Shown here: positions 43,349-52,793 of the stretch, piece after piece
How positions within the stretch are numbered: position 1 is the first letter of the stretch
How the letters are laid out: the number at the start of each line of letters is the position of its first letter
NCBI GenBank assembly: GCA_043720395.1
Contig: JAYSSR010000038.1
Span: forward strand, 1-64,000
Direction: 5' to 3'
Length of the DNA stretch: 64,000 nt
DNA from: JANOYY01 sp043720395
Lineage (GTDB): Bacteria > Actinomycetota > Acidimicrobiia > Acidimicrobiales > JANYDT01
Translations under genes and position numbers: made by a program
The notes under the pieces: generated by a model
The model's input: only the letters and a program-made list of their open reading frames with translations
Database searches by the model: none
Told to the model about the DNA's origin: nothing

Positions 43349-45579
43349 GGTCAACCAACGCATCCAGCAGGTCGATGACCAAAGGAACCGTGGCATTCAT
43401 TTGGCCTGAGGGACCGGGATTTCAAGCCGCTGGACAGTCCGCCCACCAAGAGTCGATTCGCCAACATTTCGAAGACTGTGGGTTCAACACCACCGTCTTT
43501 GTGCCGGGCGGGAAGGTGGCGAGTCCACTTCGCAGTGTTGGGAGCAAATCCGGGGCCCAACATCACGTTGTTACGCGCGGCGAACGCCGGATCGGAACGT
43601 GGTCGGTCGTCAGTCCCCGGACCGCTCTGACCGTGCTCACGTGGGGAGCGTTTCGACGTGCGCCGGAGCGGGTCCAACGCCGATTCGACCGGGCGCGGAC
43701 GTTCGCCCGCGCTCGTCGTGGAATCGATTTTGTCCTCGGCTCGCCGCTCACCCCGGACGACATCGCGTGGCTCAAAATGGAACTGGCGGCCCTCCAGCCC
43801 GTCCTGGTTGCGCCGTTCACCAGCTTCTGCGCTCCGCCGCGCCACGCGCTCCCGCGGAGCGTCAAGGCAGACATCTTGTTTCTGTCTGACCATGAAGCGG
43901 ATCGCCACCGCTCCCTCACCGAAGCCGGGCTGCGGGTCGCGCCATTCGACTACTCCGAGGCCCAAATGGTCACGGCCTTCTCGCCCTGGTCCGCGATCAG
44001 CGCGATCCAGTGGGACGAGGCCGCTTCCATCAAAGCCCTGCTCCCGTCCACAACGGTCTTCATCACGCCAGCGTCGCGAACCGCCAACCCGGCACCTCCT
44101 GATCGGCTGGGTGAAGCACCGGTGGCGCTTTTCGTCGGAAGCGGGTCGATGCACAACGTCGATGGGCTCCGCTGGCTCCTCGCAGACATCTGGCCCAAGA
44201 TCCGTGCCAAGCGCCCCGACGCGGCTCTGCAGGTCGTCGGAACGGTGTGCGCACGCGTCGACGTTGTAGGCGAGGGCGTGACCGGACTCGGCGAGGTCGA
44301 CGATCTCGACGCCGTGATCCAGAAGGCATCGGTCCTTGTTGTCCCGCTACGAACGGGGAGCGGACTCAAGGTGAAAGTGGTCGACGCGCTCTGCACAGGC
44401 AGCGCGATCGTTACGACCCCAATCGGGGCGCAAGGTTTTACGTCGATCGAACCGGAACCCTTTCTGGTTTGCGATGGTGCCGAACAGTTCGCCGATGGCG
44501 TGGTCAGCCTCTTCAACGATGAAGCACGTCGAATCGCACTACGACGACGCGCCACGGCGACCGCGTCGATGTTCTCCCCCGACAGGGCGTTCGACGCACT
44601 GGACGGCTATCTCGGCACGCGCGGCGTGACGATGGAACTCGCCGCAAACCCCGCAGCCGATTCACCCGCTGTGAGTGTCTGCATCGTGATCCCGACGTTT
44701 CGGCGTGACGCGCTGCTCGCCGGCCTTCTCGCGTCGTTGCGGGATTTGGTCATTCCGTCCGAACTGTCTGCCGACGTCCTCGTGCTGGACAACGACCCTG
44801 ACGGGTCGGCCGAGGCCGCTGTGGAGGCGTCAGCGAAAACGTCGAGCCCGCTGAGCGTCCGCTACCAATACGTTGGAGCGGGTGACATCTCGAAGGTTCG
44901 GAACGCGGCGATCGACGCGACGAGGGACCGTTACGACTTTGTGGCACTTCTCGACGACGACGAACAGCCCGAACCTACCTGGCTCCTCGAATTGTTCGCA
45001 TGCCAACGTCGGTGGGACGCCGACGCCGTCATTGGACCGGTGCTCGGGCGACTTCCATCGAACTGCCCACCATGGATTGCCGATGGTCGGTACTTCGACG
45101 TCGTCTCGGGCAACGACGGGGCCCTGCTCCACGAGGGGATAACCGGCAACGCGTTGTTGCGTTGTGCGACTCTCAAGATGAGCGCACTGCGTTTCGACGA
45201 ATCCATGGGCCTCTCCGGCGGTGAAGACCAACTTTTCTTCCGTCAACTGGTCCTCCAGGGTTCTCAGATCCGCTATGCCGCAGGCGCCGTGGTCCGCGAA
45301 ACCGTCCCGGAGCACCGGTGCACCGCGTCGTATCTTCTGCGGCGCAGCGTCCGAGTCGGCAACACACTCGGCCTGATCGATGGCTGGAAGCAACGCACAC
45401 CGTCCGCCGTAGCAGCGCGTACTGCCAAGTCGGGTGCATGGGTGGCAACGGGAGCTGCACGATCGTTCCTTGACATGACCCGAGGGGCGAGCCCTCTACC
45501 CGGCGCACTCCGCATTGCGCGAGGTGTCGGCATGGCACTTGGTCTCGCGCATTACCGCTACGACATGTACGCAAAATGA
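43345..45579 (+). CDS. Two-domain glycosyltransferase (GT4-like + GT2)
   Basis: This 744-residue fusion has an N-terminal half (~residues 10-430) with a GT-B glycosyltransferase pattern (VALFVGSGSMHNVDGLRWLL, VVPLRTGSGLKVKVVDALCTG). A C-terminal GT2 family domain (~440-740) has VSVCIVIPTFRRDALLAGL, the nucleotide-sugar DxD-like LLDDDEQPEPTW, and GGEDQLFFRQL. GT4-GT2 fusions assemble two successive linkages of a repeat unit at the membrane. Start GTG 43345 overlaps the GH16 stop; an alternative ATG lies ten codons in. The next gene overlaps by ATGA, so the three genes are one operon. Confidence 0.87.
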   Translation: MRSTNASSRSMTKGTVAFIWPEGPGFQAAGQSAHQESIRQHFEDCGFNTTVFVPGGKVASPLRSVGSKSGAQHHVVTRGERRIGTWSVVSPRTALTVLTWGAFRRAPERVQRRFDRARTFARARRGIDFVLGSPLTPDDIAWLKMELAALQPVLVAPFTSFCAPPRHALPRSVKADILFLSDHEADRHRSLTEAGLRVAPFDYSEAQMVTAFSPWSAISAIQWDEAASIKALLPSTTVFITPASRTANPAPPDRLGEAPVALFVGSGSMHNVDGLRWLLADIWPKIRAKRPDAALQVVGTVCARVDVVGEGVTGLGEVDDLDAVIQKASVLVVPLRTGSGLKVKVVDALCTGSAIVTTPIGAQGFTSIEPEPFLVCDGAEQFADGVVSLFNDEARRIALRRRATATASMFSPDRAFDALDGYLGTRGVTMELAANPAADSPAVSVCIVIPTFRRDALLAGLLASLRDLVIPSELSADVLVLDNDPDGSAEAAVEASAKTSSPLSVRYQYVGAGDISKVRNAAIDATRDRYDFVALLDDDEQPEPTWLLELFACQRRWDADAVIGPVLGRLPSNCPPWIADGRYFDVVSGNDGALLHEGITGNALLRCATLKMSALRFDESMGLSGGEDQLFFRQLVLQGSQIRYAAGAVVRETVPEHRCTASYLLRRSVRVGNTLGLIDGWKQRTPSAVAARTAKSGAWVATGAARSFLDMTRGASPLPGALRIARGVGMALGLAHYRYDMYAK

Positions 45580-46496
45580 CCACCACCGCTCGTGACGAAA
45601 TCGCGGCTACTCGGGATAATGTTCGCGGCCGACTCGCTGCCCGGCACAACGTCGTGTTGGAACAGGACCGCCGTCCGGTCAGGGGCGCACCCCAACGCAG
45701 TTCAGAAGGAAATCGCAGGATGGTCGAGGTTCGTCGGGTCCGGGTGCTCAACTCATGGGTTGAGACATTCGACTCAGAATCTTTTCTTGCCACGATCAGT
45801 CGACATGTCGCCTCGGGCGAGCAGGTCGTGGTGGCCAATCACAACGTGAACAGCCTCACAATTTTTCAGCATGACGAAAAGTTCCGCGAGTTCTTTGACA
45901 TCGCGCAGCATTGTTTCGTGGACGGAATGGGTGTGCTCGCGATCTCGAGGCTGGAGGGCACCGGGGTCAGGGCGGTCAATCGCATCGCCGTTCTCGACTG
46001 GATCTGGCGGCTCCTCGCACTTGCCGAGCAAGGCGGGTGGCGGGTAACCCACCTTGGTTCCACCCCGGACACGATCGCCGCCGCTTCTCAAAAGATCCTG
46101 GCCGAGCGGCCGCAACTCGAACTCACGATGCTGGACGGCTTCTTCGACCACCAACGCGATTCCGAGGGCAACCACGCCCGTCTCGACGACCTGAGGGCGG
46201 CGGCACCCAACATTTTGCTAGTCGGTATGGGTATGCCACTTCAGGAACACTGGCTCGTTGAAAATTTGGGTGAATTGCCCAACTGCGTGATCATCACCGT
46301 CGGCGGGATCATGGGCTTCCTCGGCGGTGACCGCAAGACCCCTCCTCGCTGGATGGGACGTCTCGGAATCGAGTGGCTCTTTCGTGTCGCTACCGAGCCA
46401 CGCCGATTGACCCGCCGGTACACCGTCGAACCCCTCGAGTTGGCACCGGTGATTGGACACCATGTCGCCGAACGTCTGCGGCGGCATCAGCGATGA
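45576..46496 (+). CDS. WecG/TagA/CpsF-family glycosyltransferase (GT26)
   Basis: The family transfers N-acetylmannosamine(uronic acid) or glucosyl residues onto undecaprenyl-linked sugar during surface polysaccharide and teichoic acid synthesis. Typical blocks: VVANHNVNSL, CFVDGMGVLAISR, LGSTPDTIAAASQKI, LLVGMGMPLQEHWLVEN and VGGIMGFLGGDRKTPP. The full frame from 45576 (ATGA overlap) gives 306 residues, with an unusual 48-residue N-terminal lead. An internal ATG at 45721 would give the normal ~258 residues, so the start is open. Confidence 0.88.
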   Translation: MTTTARDEIAATRDNVRGRLAARHNVVLEQDRRPVRGAPQRSSEGNRRMVEVRRVRVLNSWVETFDSESFLATISRHVASGEQVVVANHNVNSLTIFQHDEKFREFFDIAQHCFVDGMGVLAISRLEGTGVRAVNRIAVLDWIWRLLALAEQGGWRVTHLGSTPDTIAAASQKILAERPQLELTMLDGFFDHQRDSEGNHARLDDLRAAAPNILLVGMGMPLQEHWLVENLGELPNCVIITVGGIMGFLGGDRKTPPRWMGRLGIEWLFRVATEPRRLTRRYTVEPLELAPVIGHHVAERLRRHQR

Positions 46497-46576
46497 TCTC
46501 GGCACAATGAAGGTGCGACCCCCGATTGAGTCCGCGGCCCCTTGACCAGGCACGCCCCAACTGTGAAGCTGGCTTC

Positions 46577-48412
46577 ATGACCACGAAGAGCGGCGAATCG
46601 TCGCGGCGAATCGTCGCGTTGACGCTGATCGCCACCCTCTGCGCTTGTCAGTCTGCTGCGCACGCTGCTACGGCAACGACCACCGCGAGCCCGACAACGA
46701 CCCGGCCAATCGGCACTTCGCCCACGGCACGAACCCGAGTGATTGCGCCGACGACCGCCCTTCGACCGAGTCCAGTTAGGCCCACCACAACAGGCGTGGG
46801 CCTCAAGGGGACAGCAACGACAACGAAAGGCCAGCCCCCAACCACCACCATCGCCAAGGGACGCGTCACTACAACGACGTTGCTGAGCGTTTCGGCAACA
46901 CCGACCACGCGAAGGACTCGGATCACGGTCCGACCAATCGCTCCGCCGAAACCGACCGCCGCGACCGTTGCCGACGCGTCCGTCACGGTCGCAGCCGCGC
47001 GTCGAAAGCGGGACGCAAAGGCACTCATAGCGGGTTTGAGGATGCTCGGCCTGCGACTCCTGGAGGCGAAACGTCCGGCCGAATCCGCCACAGCATTGCG
47101 CGAAGCCGTTGGTCTGCTCAACGCGCCGGGCGACCTCCTCGAACGCCGCGAAACCGAGGCAACCCTTGGATGGGCGTTGAACACCGCGGGCGACTTCAAA
47201 GGTGGCGTCACAGTCCTGCAAGACGCGCTCCGCCTCGGCGACGAGCAGCGTGCGACACAACCGGTCATGGTCAACATCTTGAAACTTCTCGTTTGGGGCG
47301 CACGCGCGAGCAGTGACCACGAGTCGGCCGTCAATGCGCTTGAACGACTGCGTGACTTTGGCGAAAAAGGCGATAGCACGATTGATCTTGGCGACACCTA
47401 TGAGGGACTTGCGGTCGAACGGCTCCTCATGAAGTCCGTCGGTCCGGCGGTCTCCTATGCACGAAAAGCCGTCGCCGCTCGTGCCAACGCCAAACCAGTC
47501 GTGCTCGCCGGTTCATATCAGGTGTTGGGATGGGCGCTCGACAGCATGGATTCCTCCCCGGAGGCGATTCAGGCGCTAAAGAAGTCCATCGACTTGCGCC
47601 GCCAGGCTGGCGTCGCCGCTTCGGAGAACCTCGAAGCACTCCTACTCCTGGCCAATTCTGCCCGCAAGGCGGGTGACGCAGACACGAGCTTCACCGCTCG
47701 CCGTGACGTCATTCAGATAGCGCGAGACAGAGGCGATGCTCCTGCGCTGGCCGACGGCCTCGACGAACTCGGGCTCGCCGCGCTGCTGCTGCAACGCCCG
47801 CAAATCGCCGTACCGCCGCTTACCGAAGCCGTAGCGCTGCGTCGCTCGTCTGGTGCCAGCGTGGCGTTCGGTCGATCACTGCACCTGCTTGGCTGGGCGC
47901 TCTCCGGCAGCGGACGCAAAGATGAAGCTGTTGGCACGTACAACGAAGCTGCGGAAATCCGCCGTCAGGTCGGCGACACCCGCGAGGTGCAGCTTGAATC
48001 ACTTCGCGCTCTCGGCTACCTACTTTGGGAATTGAAGCGCGGGAACGAGGCCATTCCGCCCTTTGAGCGCTCCCTTGCGTTGGTGAGAAAGGACCCATCA
48101 GATGCTCCCTCGGAGGCGGCTGCGTTGACGGATCTCAGCGTTGCCTATCTCATTGGCTCAATCCCGGACAAGGCCTTGGAACCAGCACAAACCGCCATCG
48201 ATCTCTTCGAGCGAATCGACAAAAAAGGCGAGGCCCTTGCTGCGGCGTTGTATGCATATGGCTGGGCCTTGTTCAGCAATGCTCGCCAAAAGGAGGCCAT
48301 CGATCCATTTCGTCGGTCACTCGCGATCCGCGAAGCGGCGGGCAGCGCAAAGATCGACGAAACACGATCGTTCCTCCAGGCAGCCATCGAATCGAGCGGG
48401 CCAGGGGGCTGA
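46577..48412 (+). CDS. TPR-repeat lipoprotein
   Basis: This ~611-residue protein has a signal peptide and lipobox (LIATLCACQSA), a Thr/Pro-rich linker (~residues 30-130) and then 10 or more tetratricopeptide-like helical pairs (SYQVLGWALDSMDSSPEAI, YAYGWALFSNARQKEAIDPF and similar). It is predicted to be membrane-tethered outside the cytoplasm. In polysaccharide loci such TPR lipoproteins organise polymerase or export complexes. ATG 46577 is chosen because it yields a proper signal; an upstream frame is open but lacks one. It has no enzymatic motif. Confidence 0.78.
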   Translation: MTTKSGESSRRIVALTLIATLCACQSAAHAATATTTASPTTTRPIGTSPTARTRVIAPTTALRPSPVRPTTTGVGLKGTATTTKGQPPTTTIAKGRVTTTTLLSVSATPTTRRTRITVRPIAPPKPTAATVADASVTVAAARRKRDAKALIAGLRMLGLRLLEAKRPAESATALREAVGLLNAPGDLLERRETEATLGWALNTAGDFKGGVTVLQDALRLGDEQRATQPVMVNILKLLVWGARASSDHESAVNALERLRDFGEKGDSTIDLGDTYEGLAVERLLMKSVGPAVSYARKAVAARANAKPVVLAGSYQVLGWALDSMDSSPEAIQALKKSIDLRRQAGVAASENLEALLLLANSARKAGDADTSFTARRDVIQIARDRGDAPALADGLDELGLAALLLQRPQIAVPPLTEAVALRRSSGASVAFGRSLHLLGWALSGSGRKDEAVGTYNEAAEIRRQVGDTREVQLESLRALGYLLWELKRGNEAIPPFERSLALVRKDPSDAPSEAAALTDLSVAYLIGSIPDKALEPAQTAIDLFERIDKKGEALAAALYAYGWALFSNARQKEAIDPFRRSLAIREAAGSAKIDETRSFLQAAIESSGPGG

Positions 48413-48553
48413 CGTGGTTGTCTCGCGTCCTTCGCCCATTTCCTTGAGGACCCGTAACGAAACAACGTGCGCGCACACTGATCGACAGCGCCGTGCGCGA
48501 CACGGGTACGGAGATTTGGGCGCGCAAGTAGTTACGTTCCGTGCCCTCCCGTG

Positions 48554-49948
48554 ATGGAACGCGGCAAGCGCTACACACAGCAGCGTCGAGCGCCAGGTCT
48601 GCGCCCGGGCCGTCACTCGCGCCAACGTAACCTCGCGCATGACACGGGCTGGTCCGCTGCAATCCAGGTCATGCGGCTCCTGGCCTCGCTCGCCACCTTT
48701 ATTGCGTTTCGCATCACCATCGGAAACGGCCAATATGGCCCATTTGCCGGTGTCCAAGGCCTTGTCGTGCTGTCGAGCCTCCTTGGCTGCTTCTGGCTCC
48801 CGCAACTGGCCTTGCAGCGCGTCTTACGCGACCAGGTCTCAATCCAGTCGATGGCCACGAGGGCCATTTCACTTGCGGTCGTCGGCGGTGCTGTTTCGTT
48901 TGCCGCCATCATGGTGTCCGGGCGGATCTTTTTGCCGACAATTCCCCGACTCGCGCTCGCTGGGCTAGGACTGGCCGAGATCGCCGCAGCGATTCTCATC
49001 GAGATGCCTGCATCACTGATGCAGGCGAAGCGCGGGTTCGCTGCCTCGGCGCGAACCCGTCTGGTCACTCCCACCTGTCGACTCGTTGCCGTCGCGTTGG
49101 CGATTTTGACCTCGGTAGACACTCTGCAACGGTTCGCCGTTTTGGTCGCGGCGACACTCATACCCGCTGCCCTCGTCAGTGCCTTTGTCACCTTCCGCCG
49201 ACTCGGGATACGGCCCTCGTTCGGTCCGTTCCTCGGTTCAGACGTGGTCGGCGGGCTTTCGTATTCAGTGATTGGTGGGCTCTACGTGATTCAGGACGAT
49301 GGCGACAAGACCATGCTGGTTTCCGCGGGATTCGATATCGACGCGGGACGGTATGCAGCGGCCTATCGACTTCTCCAGATCGCGATGTTCCCCATCAATG
49401 CCTTTGTTGCGGCAACCCATGGTCGGTTCCTCCAGTTCCGAGGAACAGACCCGCCGCGCGCCCGGCTTCGTCGAGCAGCCCGATTCGCGGCCCCGACGCT
49501 TGCCTATTCAATATTCGCAGCGGGCTTCGTCTTTGCGGCGGCTTCTCCCCTTGCTTCGCTCATGGGGATCGAGGGAGACGCCGTAATTTTCCGGTGGCTT
49601 TGCCTACTCCTCCCACTGCGCTGCACCGCAGAATTCGCGCTCAATGGACTGCTCGGACTCGGGCGGAACTGGATTCGCGTTGCGATCGTTGGAGTCTCCG
49701 GGTTCAGTAATGTCGCCATCAACCTCGCCTTCATTCCATCACATTCTTGGAAAGCCGCGGCCGCCGCCACGTTAATTGCCGACTCGCTCCTGACCGTAAT
49801 CGCTTGGCTCGCGCTGGCCGTGCTGAGCCGGGGTCGATGGAATCAGTCGTTCACGCGGGCGGCGGAACCGGACCGTTCGGCCCGGACGGTATCGCCAGGC
49901 CGACCGAGGCGACGTTGGGGTGTGCGGCCTCGTCACGGGAGACCGTGA
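48554..49948 (+). CDS. Polysaccharide flippase (Wzx/MurJ-like membrane protein)
   Basis: The ~464-residue integral membrane protein has about 12 hydrophobic helices (LLASLATFIAFRITIG, FAVLVAATLIPAALVSAF, LTVIAWLALAVLS among them), typical of the MOP exporter superfamily. It should flip lipid-linked repeat units to the outer face. Start is taken as ATG 48554, which follows an overlapping GTG. A ribosome binding site is not obvious. It closes the plus-strand half of the locus and runs tail-to-tail with the ligase/polymerase gene. Confidence 0.82.
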   Translation: MERGKRYTQQRRAPGLRPGRHSRQRNLAHDTGWSAAIQVMRLLASLATFIAFRITIGNGQYGPFAGVQGLVVLSSLLGCFWLPQLALQRVLRDQVSIQSMATRAISLAVVGGAVSFAAIMVSGRIFLPTIPRLALAGLGLAEIAAAILIEMPASLMQAKRGFAASARTRLVTPTCRLVAVALAILTSVDTLQRFAVLVAATLIPAALVSAFVTFRRLGIRPSFGPFLGSDVVGGLSYSVIGGLYVIQDDGDKTMLVSAGFDIDAGRYAAAYRLLQIAMFPINAFVAATHGRFLQFRGTDPPRARLRRAARFAAPTLAYSIFAAGFVFAAASPLASLMGIEGDAVIFRWLCLLLPLRCTAEFALNGLLGLGRNWIRVAIVGVSGFSNVAINLAFIPSHSWKAAAAATLIADSLLTVIAWLALAVLSRGRWNQSFTRAAEPDRSARTVSPGRPRRRWGVRPRHGRP

Positions 49949-50042
49949 GTTCCCCACCCCCAGTGACCTCCCCACCCACACACCCAGGGAGTTCGAGAGG
50001 CGGATGCGGGGCAGCGCAAGGGATCACGAGTACACACTCGCG

Positions 50043-51311
50043 TCAGTGATGTGGCCGGGCACTGGGACGCGCATTGCGATAGACCGCAGACACGAGAAGC
50101 ACCACGATCGCCCATCCGCCGTTGAGGAACGGCTCGCTTTCGGCTAGCGCCGTAGTCATGAGGCCGATGATGATGAGGGGCATCCACGCTCCCTTGCGTT
50201 CCCGTCGCAACCACGAAACCGAGCGGAGCAATGCGCCACCCAAGACGCAGAGGATTCCGACGAGACCGACCATCCCGAGTTGCAACCAGAAGTCCAAATA
50301 CCCCTGATGTGCGTGGTACGCCCGAAACCCGGTCGCCGACCAGATCCTCACGCTCGCAGGGGTGGCGTCGTCCCAGATTCCGCCGAAGCCATGGCCTATC
50401 CACGGCCTGCGACCAATGGCCTGGACAACGGCGGACCAGATCCGGGTACGACCTGTAAACGTCGCGTCTCGTCCAAACACGCTCGTGAGTAGGGCGGGGT
50501 CGATGAAGAAGAGGCTCAGGCCGAGCAACACCCCGAGCAAAGCCGACAGGACGACGACGCTTCGGCGTAGGCCACGGGGGATCGAGCGGAACGCGCCGAA
50601 GAACGACGCGACACCGGCGACGACCACGAACGCGGCGACCGCAGTCGAAGATTGACTCAGCGCCACGAGTCCAATTGCCGCCGACGCCCAAAGCTTCCAA
50701 CGACCACGGCCCTCCGTCACCAACACCACGAAGGCCATCCAGGCAAACATGCCGAGCGCGTTCTTGTGCTGGAACGAGCAGCGAAACCCGGGCGCGCCGT
50801 CGAGCGCAGTCCGACTAGCCCAGCCCGGCGCTACAACGATCTCGATGTAGCAGAGGGCGATAACCGCCCGAGCAAACTGCGCGAGCTTCGGCAGCAGGCG
50901 TTCGTTTGGTAGTAGCGCCCCGGCCGACCAGCCGATGAGCGACATCATGAACAGGGCGAGAACCCGCTTCCTGGAAGCTTGAACATCCACCGACCAAACA
51001 ATGGAGAGAAGTGCCCAGCCACAAAGAAACATCAGCGATATGGGGAGTCGGAGGTGTCGAAGCACGGACGCTGGCGTCGAAATAAGAGCGGCCAGAGCCA
51101 TCGCAGTCACAACAAATCGGAGTAACCCGAGCTTACCGTGATCGGGAATAAGCAAGACCGACGGGGCAACCAAACAAAAAAGCTGGGCGATCCGAGTTTC
51201 CTTTCGACGGCCGACCAGGTCCTTCTCCCAATCTCGATTGTCTGGAAACAGGGGAACTGCCAGTCTCGCAGGGTTCGTCAAAAGAGGTCCCCGGTGTGAG
51301 ATCTCGTTCAC
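50043..51311 (-). CDS. O-antigen ligase/polymerase-like membrane protein
   Basis: The 422-residue protein has about 12 hydrophobic segments and the Wzy/WaaL periplasmic signature: GRTRIWSAVVQAIGRRPWIG, followed by HGFGGIWDD and YHAHQGYLDFWLQLGMVGL. It would polymerise repeat units or join them to an acceptor. GTG 51311 begins the protein just 8 bp after the BY-kinase-like stop. A longer upstream frame is a shadow of that gene. The partner flippase lies opposite, in convergent orientation. Confidence 0.85.
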   Translation of the reverse strand: MNEISHRGPLLTNPARLAVPLFPDNRDWEKDLVGRRKETRIAQLFCLVAPSVLLIPDHGKLGLLRFVVTAMALAALISTPASVLRHLRLPISLMFLCGWALLSIVWSVDVQASRKRVLALFMMSLIGWSAGALLPNERLLPKLAQFARAVIALCYIEIVVAPGWASRTALDGAPGFRCSFQHKNALGMFAWMAFVVLVTEGRGRWKLWASAAIGLVALSQSSTAVAAFVVVAGVASFFGAFRSIPRGLRRSVVVLSALLGVLLGLSLFFIDPALLTSVFGRDATFTGRTRIWSAVVQAIGRRPWIGHGFGGIWDDATPASVRIWSATGFRAYHAHQGYLDFWLQLGMVGLVGILCVLGGALLRSVSWLRRERKGAWMPLIIIGLMTTALAESEPFLNGGWAIVVLLVSAVYRNARPSARPHH

Positions 51312-51318
51312 GTGCCTA

Positions 51319-52764
51319 TCAGGGCCGATTGATGATCGGGAAGATCGACTTTTGGTCGAAGGTCGGCGAAGTCGTGAGGTTGCGGAGGCGATCACAAACC
51401 TGGGTCGGAATCGGCACGACGACAACGATGAGATCCACGTGCGCCGCAAGCGCGACCGCAGCGGGACTTGCCGCGATGCCACCATCAAAGACCACGATGT
51501 CTGCGAGCGAACGTGCCCCCTCAACCAATCGCCCCGTTGCCTCGTAGGAAACCGCACCCGACGGTGCCGACTCCGAATCAGCGGGGAGAAAGAGAATTTT
51601 GTGGCCCTGCACCTCACGAACGAAGCGAAACTCAACCCCTTTGCCCTGATCGGCGAGAACCCGGCCGAGACCAGGCAGGCCGCTGGCACCCAGCAGCGTC
51701 GTCGTGTGCGCGTTCTCCAAATTGGCGTCCACCAATAAAACCGATGCGTTCGTGCCCTCGAAGGAAGCCGCGAGGGCCCGAGCAATCGTCGATGTACCCG
51801 CACGCTCCTCGGAACTTGTCACCAGTACGGTGAAATGCTCACCCTTCATCCGGCCGATGATGAGCGAGGACATGTGGGCGAAATCGCGCTCGAAGGAGCT
51901 TGGCGAAGCACCCGTAGCGGTCGCGGGGAAAAAGGGCCGATCACCGAGCTGGCGAGCGTGGTGGATCTCCGTGAGGACGGGACGCCCGAGCATCTCCTCG
52001 GCCTGAGGGCGCGAGAGAACTCGCGGGCGGCCGAGCGCAGCCAGCGCAAGGATGACAAACGAGCCGAGCAGACCACCCCCAATCGCTGACGCCAACAAGG
52101 CCGTGACCGCCGGACGGCCACCGCCGGAGAGGGCGTGCGGGGAGTCCAGCACCTGAACTGGCACATCGCGACTCGCGGTTCCGAACTCCACCTCGGTCTT
52201 GCTGGTAATCAACGCGTCGTACTCCTGCAGAAGCACCGCTCGCCGCGTGGTGGCATTTGACGTCGTGTCATCCTCAAGAATTCCGCTCAGAGCATCGAGA
52301 TCGTCGAGTACCTGGGTAATTCGCGCGTCGATCGCCGTGGTCGACGCCACCGCACTCTGCGTCCGAATCTTCTGTCGGATCTCATTGAACGACGTGACCA
52401 GCGCCTTGCCAATTTGCACGCCGATGGCCGTGGAATCGCTCTTGATCGTGATGTCGATGACGTCCGTTCGTGGTCGTTGCACGACACCTATCGACGTCTG
52501 AATTCCTGTGGCGGTCGTCCCAGGGACCTTTGCGGCGATCAATTTCGCGAGCTCGTCGCTCTGTAGCACTCCTATCTGGGTCTGCACAAACCGGTCGGGA
52601 TCGGCTATGTCATTCGTCGGACGGGCGATCAGCATCGAAAGGCCCGCAGCCGACCCGTCATTGAACAGACCCAAAGCCAACAGTACGTTCGGACCCATTA
52701 CGATCGCGAACAACAGAAAGGCGGCGCGTCTGCGCAAAATGCTGATAATGGTGCTGAGTTCCAT
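51319..52764 (-). CDS. Wzz/BY-kinase-like chain-length protein with degenerate P-loop
   Basis: The 481-residue protein starts with a Wzz-type transmembrane helix (AAFLLFAIVMGPNVLLALG). A coiled periplasmic segment, a second helix (ALLASAIGGGLLGSFVILALAALG) and a cytoplasmic ATPase/kinase-like domain (~residues 270-480) follow. The Walker A site should be GxxxGK(S/T); it reads TSSEERAGTSTIARALA, lacking the invariant Lys. Walker A' is weak (VLLVDANLENA, where DADLR is usual), and Walker B is weak. No Tyr-rich tail is seen. It probably controls chain length without being an active tyrosine kinase. It sits in the same minus-strand unit as the PKS. Confidence 0.82.
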   Translation of the reverse strand: MELSTIISILRRRAAFLLFAIVMGPNVLLALGLFNDGSAAGLSMLIARPTNDIADPDRFVQTQIGVLQSDELAKLIAAKVPGTTATGIQTSIGVVQRPRTDVIDITIKSDSTAIGVQIGKALVTSFNEIRQKIRTQSAVASTTAIDARITQVLDDLDALSGILEDDTTSNATTRRAVLLQEYDALITSKTEVEFGTASRDVPVQVLDSPHALSGGGRPAVTALLASAIGGGLLGSFVILALAALGRPRVLSRPQAEEMLGRPVLTEIHHARQLGDRPFFPATATGASPSSFERDFAHMSSLIIGRMKGEHFTVLVTSSEERAGTSTIARALAASFEGTNASVLLVDANLENAHTTTLLGASGLPGLGRVLADQGKGVEFRFVREVQGHKILFLPADSESAPSGAVSYEATGRLVEGARSLADIVVFDGGIAASPAAVALAAHVDLIVVVVPIPTQVCDRLRNLTTSPTFDQKSIFPIINRP

Positions 52765-52793
52765 ACGTGCTCCGAAGAAGTAAGTTGAAAATA

